Assembly: GCA_022565395.1 (NCBI GenBank)
Contig: JAIUMV010000006.1
Span: forward strand, 62,001-126,000
Direction of reading: 5' to 3'
Length of the DNA stretch: 64,000 bases
DNA from: Marinobacter sp.
GTDB lineage: Bacteria; Pseudomonadota; Gammaproteobacteria; Pseudomonadales; Oleiphilaceae
The notes under the pieces are model-generated. The model did no database searches. It saw only the letters and a list, made by a program, of their open reading frames with translations, and was not told the DNA's origin. Both the position numbers and the translations under genes were made by a program. Positions within the stretch are counted from its first letter, which is position 1; each line of letters begins with the position of its first letter. Shown one piece after another: positions 59,179 to 64,000 of the stretch.

Positions 59179-59721
59179 TTAAGAGCCCGAGGGGTTCTCT
59201 GCGGTATCTATGGCTTCCCGCAGGAAGCGGAACAGTTTCTTTGCCGCGCCGGTATTTTTCTGTTTTTCCTGATCCCGCTTGGCGTTGCGCACCAGGTTGC
59301 GCAGATGTTGGATGTCACAGCCCGGGCTGTAGTCCACAAAACTGGTCAGAGTGTCGTTGTCCCCCGCAATCAGCTGATCGCGCCAGCGTTCGGCAAGGTG
59401 ATGGCGGCGGGTGTGCTCCTCGCTGCCGCTGTCCAGTGCCTGCAGCATGGTGATCAGGGACTCGACGTCATCTTCTTTGCGTAGCAGTTTGCCAATCAGT
59501 TGCAGGTGGCGGCGGCGGGCTTCCCGTTGACCGATACGCCAGGATTCTTCAATGGCCTGGCGCAGAGAGTCACTCATGGGCAGTTGCTTAACCCGCTCTT
59601 GGGGCAGCTCCATCATCTTTTTACCCATGTCCTGCAGTGCCTGCATTTCCCGTTTCAGCTGGGACTTGCTGATAAGCTGGTCTTCATCATCACTGCTGTG
59701 GTCACTCTCGTAGTCAATCAT
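59179..59721 (-). CDS. darP: Ribosome biogenesis factor DarP (YjgA, DUF615)
   Basis: Small helical protein that binds late 50S precursors and helps form the peptidyl-transferase centre. The chain (180 residues) has an acidic N-terminus (YESDHSSDDEDQLISKSQLKREMQALQDMGKKMMELP), then LPMSDSLRQAIEESWRIGQREARRRHLQLIGKLLRKED and the C-terminal FVDYSPGCDIQHLRNLVRNAKRDQEKQKNTGAAKKLFRFLRE, all typical of the family. It follows ptsO after eight bases and is probably the last gene of the rpoN-linked unit. Its usual partner pmbA is absent here. Confidence 0.92.
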   Translation of the reverse strand: MIDYESDHSSDDEDQLISKSQLKREMQALQDMGKKMMELPQERVKQLPMSDSLRQAIEESWRIGQREARRRHLQLIGKLLRKEDDVESLITMLQALDSGSEEHTRRHHLAERWRDQLIAGDNDTLTSFVDYSPGCDIQHLRNLVRNAKRDQEKQKNTGAAKKLFRFLREAIDTAENPSGS

Positions 59722-59729
59722 CGCTGGGG

Positions 59730-59999
59730 TCAGGCCTCTTCGCCAAAGCGGTCGTTAATCAGGTTTACCAGCGCATCACGGGCCGCGCACTCATCCGGGC
59801 CATCAATCACCAGCTCAATGTCAGAGCCACAGCTGGCCGCCAGCATCATGATGGACATGATGCTCTTGCCATCCACCTCACGGCCATCCTTGCAAATAGC
59901 CACGCTGCTGGTGAAACCTGTCGCCGTGGTGACAAATTTTGCGGACGCCCGGGCATGCAGCCCGAGCTTGTTAATGATTTTTACCGGTTCGCGGATCAT
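59730..59999 (-). CDS. ptsO: Nitrogen-PTS phosphocarrier NPr
   Basis: HPr-like phosphocarrier between EI-Ntr (PtsP) and EIIA-Ntr (PtsN). H15 in LGLHARASAKF is the phosphorylated histidine; S46 in DGKSIMSIMMLAAS is the equivalent of the HPr regulatory serine. 89 residues. It overlaps rapZ by four bases (ATGA). The gene lies in the rpoN-hpf-ptsN-rapZ-ptsO cluster, so it belongs to the regulatory nitrogen PTS rather than to sugar uptake. Confidence 0.95.
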   Translation of the reverse strand: MIREPVKIINKLGLHARASAKFVTTATGFTSSVAICKDGREVDGKSIMSIMMLAASCGSDIELVIDGPDECAARDALVNLINDRFGEEA

Positions 60000-60886
60000 G
60001 AATCGGTACGCTCTTTCCCTGCGTTGGTTAGCGGAATTTCTGTATGGCGTACCTGCACGTTGGCGTAAAGGTTACGGAAGTGTCGCCCCAGCTCCTCACA
60101 GATATAGACAGAGCGGTGCTGGCCGCCAGTGCAGCCAATGGATACGGTCATATAGCTCCGGTTGTTGGAGCGGAAGCTGGGCACCCATTTCTCAAGGTAC
60201 TGGCGAATATCATCCACCATCTCAGCGGACATGGGCTCTGCCGCCAGGAAGTCTATCACTTCCTGGTCCAGGCCGGTGAATTTGCGCAGCCGCGCGTCCC
60301 AATATGGGTTGGGCAGACAACGGACATCGAATACAAAATCCGAATCCACCGGCACACCGTGCTTGAAACCAAAAGACTGGATCAGCAGAGCCAGCTCCTG
60401 GGTTTTTCGCCCCACCACCCGCTCCTTGATGGTGTCCCGCAACTGGTACATGGACAGGTCGGTGGTATCTACATACAGATCTGCAAGCCGCGCCAAAGGC
60501 TCCAGCAGGCGCTTCTCACTCGCGATGGCTTCGGGCAGTGAGGTTTGATCATTGCTCAGTGGGTGCTTGCGGCGTGTGGCGTGGAAGCGTTGCAGCAGGC
60601 TCTGGTCGCTGGCGTCGAGGAAGATGATTTCCAACTTCAGGTTGGCGCTTTGCAACCGTTGGTAGATTTGCTCAAAGTTGGCAATTTCATCCGACAGGTT
60701 ACGGGCGTCGATGCTGACGGCTATCTTTTTCAGCTGTTCCGGCGGAGAGTTGGAAGCCTCCCGGGTCAGCGGGAACAGCAAGCCGATAGGCAGATTATCG
60801 ATACAGTAAAACCCCAAATCCTCAAGGACATGGAGCGCGGTACTCTTACCCGACCCGGAGCGGCCGCTTACGATAATCAGTTTCAT
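59996..60886 (-). CDS. rapZ: RNase adapter protein RapZ
   Basis: P-loop protein which in enterobacteria binds the GlmZ/GlmY small RNAs and directs RNase E, and senses glucosamine-6-phosphate. The Walker A is GRSGSGKS (residues 8-15), followed by ALHVLEDLGFYCIDNLPIGLLFPL. The C-terminal RNA/ligand domain contains DVRCLPNPYW, LTGLDQEVIDF-like FTGLDQEVIDFL and SIGCTGGQHRSVYICEEL. 296 residues. Whether it controls amino-sugar synthesis here is unknown, as GlmZ/GlmY are not general outside enterobacteria. Overlaps ptsO by four bases. Confidence 0.95.
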   Translation of the reverse strand: MKLIIVSGRSGSGKSTALHVLEDLGFYCIDNLPIGLLFPLTREASNSPPEQLKKIAVSIDARNLSDEIANFEQIYQRLQSANLKLEIIFLDASDQSLLQRFHATRRKHPLSNDQTSLPEAIASEKRLLEPLARLADLYVDTTDLSMYQLRDTIKERVVGRKTQELALLIQSFGFKHGVPVDSDFVFDVRCLPNPYWDARLRKFTGLDQEVIDFLAAEPMSAEMVDDIRQYLEKWVPSFRSNNRSYMTVSIGCTGGQHRSVYICEELGRHFRNLYANVQVRHTEIPLTNAGKERTDS

Positions 60887-60901
60887 GGATACCTGCCGGT
60901 G

Positions 60902-61366
60902 TTAGTGCCCGGTCATGGCCAGATAGAGACTGTCTGGGTCCTCGCACTGGCGCAGGCGGTCACAGAAGTGTCGGTCATTGAACTTTTCGGCCAGCTGGCT
61001 CAGCAGTTCCAGATGCTCGCCTGTGGCCTCTTTAGGTACGATGAGTGCAAACAAAAGGTCTACCGGCTGGTTGTCGATGGCATCGAAATCAACACCGTCA
61101 GACAACGTCAGCAAGGCGCCGATCACCCGCACACAGCCATCGATACGGCAGTGGGGGATGGCAATGCCCTGGCCTATACCCGTGCTGCCCAGGCGTTCAC
61201 GGGCAATCAGGCTGTTGAAAACCTGGCTGTCTTCCAGCTCCGGGTAGTGTTTGGCGACCTTTTCGGCAATAAGCTCCAGTACCCGTTTTTTGCTGGATGC
61301 GTTGACGCGGCACAGGGTCAGGTCCTGGGCCAGAATGGCTTCTATGGATAATTGTGTTTCCGCCAT
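60902..61366 (-). CDS. ptsN: Nitrogen-PTS enzyme IIA (PtsN)
   Basis: EIIA-Ntr regulatory protein, which in its phosphorylated or free form affects potassium transport, nitrogen control and storage polymers in various proteobacteria. The active-site histidine is H72 in GIGQGIAIPHCRIDG; LFALIVPKEATGEHLELLSQLAEKF is the conserved C-terminal helix region. 154 residues. It follows hpf after 76 bases that include a 30-base palindrome, and precedes rapZ by 15 bases. Confidence 0.95.
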   Translation of the reverse strand: MAETQLSIEAILAQDLTLCRVNASSKKRVLELIAEKVAKHYPELEDSQVFNSLIARERLGSTGIGQGIAIPHCRIDGCVRVIGALLTLSDGVDFDAIDNQPVDLLFALIVPKEATGEHLELLSQLAEKFNDRHFCDRLRQCEDPDSLYLAMTGH

Positions 61367-61390
61367 GGATCGACAGTGCTTCTCTCATGA

Positions 61391-61420
61391 GACAACGGCA
61401 CCTGATCAGGTGCCGTTGTC
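61391..61420. repeat. Perfect 30-bp palindrome between hpf and ptsN
   Basis: GACAACGGCACCTGA and its exact complement meet at 61405/61406, giving 30 symmetric bases; as RNA it would form a 13-base stem with a GATC loop. In the transcribed (minus) direction no T-run follows, so complete termination is unlikely. It may be an RNA processing or stability element that separates hpf from ptsN-rapZ-ptsO, or a protein-binding dyad. Confidence 0.75.
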
Positions 61421-61442
61421 TGGTTACGGGCTAAGCCGTGTT

Positions 61443-61751
61443 TTACCGGGCCGCTGCACCATGCATGCGGTCTACGGTCTTTTCTTTGTGCTTGATAATT
61501 TGCCGGTCAAGTTTGTCCACCAGGCCATCGATGGCTGCGTACATATCCGCACCTTCGGCCTTGGCGTGAATTTCGCCACCGATAACATGAAGGGTGGCCT
61601 CGGCAAGCTGGCGCACTTTATCGACAAGTAGGGTCACCTGGCAATTGGTGATGTGGTCAAAGTGGCGCTCAAGGCGCTCAAATTTGGTGGTGACGTAATC
61701 TTTCAGAGCGGGAGTTAAATCGACGTGGTGACCTGAAATATTGAGTTGCAT
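61443..61751 (-). CDS. hpf: Hibernation promoting factor, short form
   Basis: Ribosome-associated protein of the HPF/RaiA family that helps form inactive 100S dimers or protects idle 70S ribosomes in stationary phase. The 102-residue chain MQLNISGHHVDLTPALKDYVTTKFERLERHFDHITNCQVTLLVDKVRQLAEATLHVIGGEIHAKAEGADMYAAIDGLVDKLDRQIIKHKEK shows the beta-alpha-beta core and basic helices without the long C-terminal domain, so it is the gammaproteobacterial short form. It lies 116 bases after rpoN, in a gap with two short six-base hairpins (61801-61818 and 61846-61861). Confidence 0.95.
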   Translation of the reverse strand: MQLNISGHHVDLTPALKDYVTTKFERLERHFDHITNCQVTLLVDKVRQLAEATLHVIGGEIHAKAEGADMYAAIDGLVDKLDRQIIKHKEKTVDRMHGAAAR

Positions 61752-61867
61752 AGGCTTCTCCTGTTGTCGTAAAGGCCGGAAAACCCACCCGGCAGTTGCG
61801 GTAACCTTCTAGGGTTACAGCATAAGTCACTCAGCGGGCGATAGACCTGACGTAAGTCAGGCTTCGC

Positions 61868-63406
61868 TCAAACGAGTCGCTTGCGCTCGTTGGAAGGCGG
61901 AATGTTCATCGCCTCGCGGTATTTGGCGACGGTGCGCCTCGCCACCTGAATACCATCTCCTCCAAGCATAGCCGCAATTTTGCTATCGCTCAGTGGTTTT
62001 TTCGCATTTTCCGCCGCAATCAGCTTTTTAATCATGGCACGGATCGCGGTGGAAGACGCTTCTCCACCTTCATCGGTGCTGACGTGGCTGGAAAAAAAGT
62101 ATTTAAGCTCGAAAATGCCCCGGGGTGTATGCATGTACTTCTGAGTGGTGACCCGTGAAATGGTCGACTCATGCATTTCCACAGCCTGGGCGATATCCGA
62201 CAGGATCAGCGGCTTCATGGCTTCTTCGCCATGGTCCAGAAAACCCTGCTGATGTTCCACTATTCGAGTGGCTACTTTCAGCAGGGTTTCATTACGGCTT
62301 TGCAAGCTTTTGATAAACCAGCGGGCTTCCTGCAGTTGGTCACGCAGGTAGGTGTTGTCTGCGCTGCTGTCACCACGTCGTATGAGGGACGCATAGCCTA
62401 CGTTCACCCGGATGCGTGGCGCGATCTCCGGATTCAGTTCAACCAGCCAGCGTCCTTTGATCTTGCGGACAATAACGTCCGGTACCACATAATCTGGTTC
62501 CGCCTGGTCCAGGGCGTTGCCTGGCCTGGGGTTGAGGGTGGTGATCAGCGCCAGCACATGCTTGAGCTGGTCTTCCTTGAGGCGGCTGCGGCGCATGAGC
62601 TGGGCGTAGTCACGGTTACCCAGCAGGTTCATGTACTGGCTGATCACCTGCTTGGCCTGCGCCAGCCAGGGGGTGTCTGCCGGCAGCTGGCGCAGTTGCA
62701 GCAGCAGGCACTCCTGCAGGTCGCGGCAGAATACGCCGGGGGGGTCAAAGTGCTGCAGGCGGTGGAGTACCGCTTCCACTTCGTCCATTTCCAGCGGGTC
62801 GTCATCGCTTTCATCCAGCAGGCCGAGATGCACCTCCTCCAGCGAAATGGTGAGGTAGCCGTGGGGGTCAAGCGCGTCGATCAATGACTGGGCGACGACC
62901 CGGTCACGATCACTCATAGGTGTCAGGTTGAGTTGCCAGAGCAGGTGGTCCTGCAGGGTTTCGGTGACGGAATTGCGGCTCTCGAAGTCGGAGTCGTCCT
63001 CATCATCGGGGCGGCTGGCGGAGGTGGGAGCAGACTGGTAAATGTCGTCCCAGGCAGTGTCTACCGGCAGGTCGTCCGGAATGTCTGTGTTCTCGGACCA
63101 GTCACTGCGTTCATCGGCACCTTCCCAGTGTTCCTCATTGTCACTGGCGCCTGCGTCGTCCAGTTCCCGCTGCTCACGGTCGTTGTCCTTGGCCGCCTGT
63201 TCGCGGTCGTTGTGTTCAGTCTCGTGGTCGCCGTCACCGTCATGGCCGTCATCCTCTGCCACTTCCAGCAACGGGTTGGAGTCAAGTGCCTGTTGGATTT
63301 CCTGCTGGAGGTCCAAGGTGGAAAGCTGCAGCAGACGGATGGCCTGTTGCAACTGGGGCGTCATGGTCAGGCTTTGGCCCAGCTTAAGCTGAAGAGACGC
63401 TTTCAT
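61868..63406 (-). CDS. rpoN: RNA polymerase sigma-54 factor RpoN
   Basis: Alternative sigma factor needing enhancer-binding activators; controls nitrogen use, motility and other functions. Region I is [41 protein letters not shown]. Region II is long and very acidic (roughly residues 45-130). The core-binding and DNA-binding domains follow, with the RpoN box [10 protein letters not shown] at residues 489-498. I use the ATG at 63406 because it gives the canonical MKxSLQLK start; an ATG two codons earlier (63412) is also possible. lptB lies 30 bases upstream, the standard lptB-rpoN-hpf-ptsN order. Confidence 0.97.
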   Translation of the reverse strand: MKASLQLKLGQSLTMTPQLQQAIRLLQLSTLDLQQEIQQALDSNPLLEVAEDDGHDGDGDHETEHNDREQAAKDNDREQRELDDAGASDNEEHWEGADERSDWSENTDIPDDLPVDTAWDDIYQSAPTSASRPDDEDDSDFESRNSVTETLQDHLLWQLNLTPMSDRDRVVAQSLIDALDPHGYLTISLEEVHLGLLDESDDDPLEMDEVEAVLHRLQHFDPPGVFCRDLQECLLLQLRQLPADTPWLAQAKQVISQYMNLLGNRDYAQLMRRSRLKEDQLKHVLALITTLNPRPGNALDQAEPDYVVPDVIVRKIKGRWLVELNPEIAPRIRVNVGYASLIRRGDSSADNTYLRDQLQEARWFIKSLQSRNETLLKVATRIVEHQQGFLDHGEEAMKPLILSDIAQAVEMHESTISRVTTQKYMHTPRGIFELKYFFSSHVSTDEGGEASSTAIRAMIKKLIAAENAKKPLSDSKIAAMLGGDGIQVARRTVAKYREAMNIPPSNERKRLV

Positions 63407-63436
63407 TACCATCGATTGGTTTCCATCACCCTGCTC

Positions 63437-64000
63437 TTAAAGTCGGAAGTCACTGCCCAGGTAGATATCCCGTACCTGCTGGTTGGCGAGGATATCATCG
63501 GCCTTGCCAGATGCAATTATGTGGCCACCTCCTACGATATAGGCATTTTCACATATATCCAGTGTTTCGCGAACATTGTGGTCAGTAATCAGCACACCAA
63601 TGCCTTTATTGCGAAGGTGTCGAATAATTTGCTTGATGTCGCTCACAGAAATGGGGTCTACGCCCGCAAAAGGCTCGTCCAGCAGAATGAAAGCGGGTTC
63701 CATCGCCAGCGCGCGGGCAATTTCAACCCGTCGTCTTTCGCCGCCTGACAGGGCCATACCCAGGCTGTCGCGGATATGGGTAATGTGGAACTCTTCCAGC
63801 AGGGCTTCCAGTTTACTGGTGCGCTCTGCTTTGCTGAGACCTTTGCGAGTCTCAAGAATGGCCATGATATTGTCCCGCACCGTCAGCTTGCGGAATACCG
63901 ACGCCTCCTGGGGGAGGTAGCCAATGCCCTTGCGGGCGCGGCCGTGCATGGGGAGGGGCGTGATATCCTGCTGGTCAATGGTGACGCGACCATGGTCCTG
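63437..64000 (-). CDS. lptB: LPS export ABC transporter ATP-binding protein LptB, partial
   Basis: ATPase that with LptFG extracts lipopolysaccharide from the inner membrane and drives it across the Lpt bridge. The frame is open through the right edge, so the N-terminus and Walker A lie outside. Visible are [26 protein letters not shown], the ABC signature [15 protein letters not shown], Walker [14 protein letters not shown], the switch [19 protein letters not shown] and the C-terminal [11 protein letters not shown]. An internal Met at 63949 is not the true start. It complements lptE on the same window. Confidence 0.95.
   Translation of the reverse strand, partial: QDHGRVTIDQQDITPLPMHGRARKGIGYLPQEASVFRKLTVRDNIMAILETRKGLSKAERTSKLEALLEEFHITHIRDSLGMALSGGERRRVEIARALAMEPAFILLDEPFAGVDPISVSDIKQIIRHLRNKGIGVLITDHNVRETLDICENAYIVGGGHIIASGKADDILANQQVRDIYLGSDFRL

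Overview
This window is a stretch of chromosomal backbone from a gammaproteobacterium, most likely a marine or oil-associated relative of Pseudomonas such as the Alcanivorax group. The genus is inference. The grounds are a fairly high G+C content, gene blocks laid out as I remember them in Pseudomonas (amiB-mutL-miaA-hfq-hflX-hflK-hflC-hisZ-purA; bioBFHCD followed by acyl-CoA dehydrogenases; leuS-lptE-holA next to lnt-corC-ybeY-phoH-miaB; gatCAB divergent from mreBCD-maf-rng-yhdP; rpoN-hpf-ptsN-rapZ-ptsO), and paired long acyl-CoA dehydrogenases behind a fatty-acid type operator. The window opens inside amiB and closes inside lptB. I found no tRNA, rRNA, prophage, transposase gene, CRISPR array or defence island.

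Layout. 1-10.3 kb (+): cell separation (amiB), mismatch repair (mutL), tRNA modification (miaA), Hfq, HflX, the HflKC membrane complex, HisZ and PurA. 10.3-11.1 kb: a gene-free stretch with a strong purA terminator and two copies of an intergenic repeat. 11.1-14.3 kb (-): srkA, a small membrane protein of unknown function, cmoA and cmoB. 14.4-16.2 kb: an LhgO-type FAD oxidoreductase (+) and comF (-). 16.3-21.9 kb (+): a biotin operon bioBFHCD, then a small flagellar-rod-like protein and a SprA-type putative metalloprotease. 22-26 kb (+): two paralogous 600-residue acyl-CoA dehydrogenases, each with its own terminator. The first lies behind two interlocking PsrA-like sites. 26.2-39.3 kb: endonuclease I (+), then mainly minus-strand envelope, RNA and translation genes (holA, lptE, leuS, a ChaN-like lipoprotein, lnt, corC, ybeY, phoH, miaB, yejK), with a YbeL-like zinc-ribbon protein on the plus strand.

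39.5-49.5 kb: sulfate activation (cysDN) with an odd CysN tail, a PilZ protein, rimO, a chemoreceptor and gatCAB. 49.6-59 kb (+): the mreBCD-maf-rng-yhdP-nitrilase cell-shape and RNA operon. 59.2-64 kb (-): darP, then lptB-rpoN-hpf-ptsN-rapZ-ptsO, the sigma-54 and nitrogen-PTS cluster.

I do not see a wholly new multi-gene system. The points most worth checking are an apparent AUU start codon for mreC, a degenerate APS-kinase-like domain fused to CysN, the tandem PsrA-like operator, a flagellar-rod-like peptide beside a SprA metalloprotease, and several intergenic repeat elements: a mobile-element-like perfect 29-bp inverted repeat, a doubly nested palindrome where tldD/pmbA sit in Pseudomonas, and the duplicated repeat after purA.
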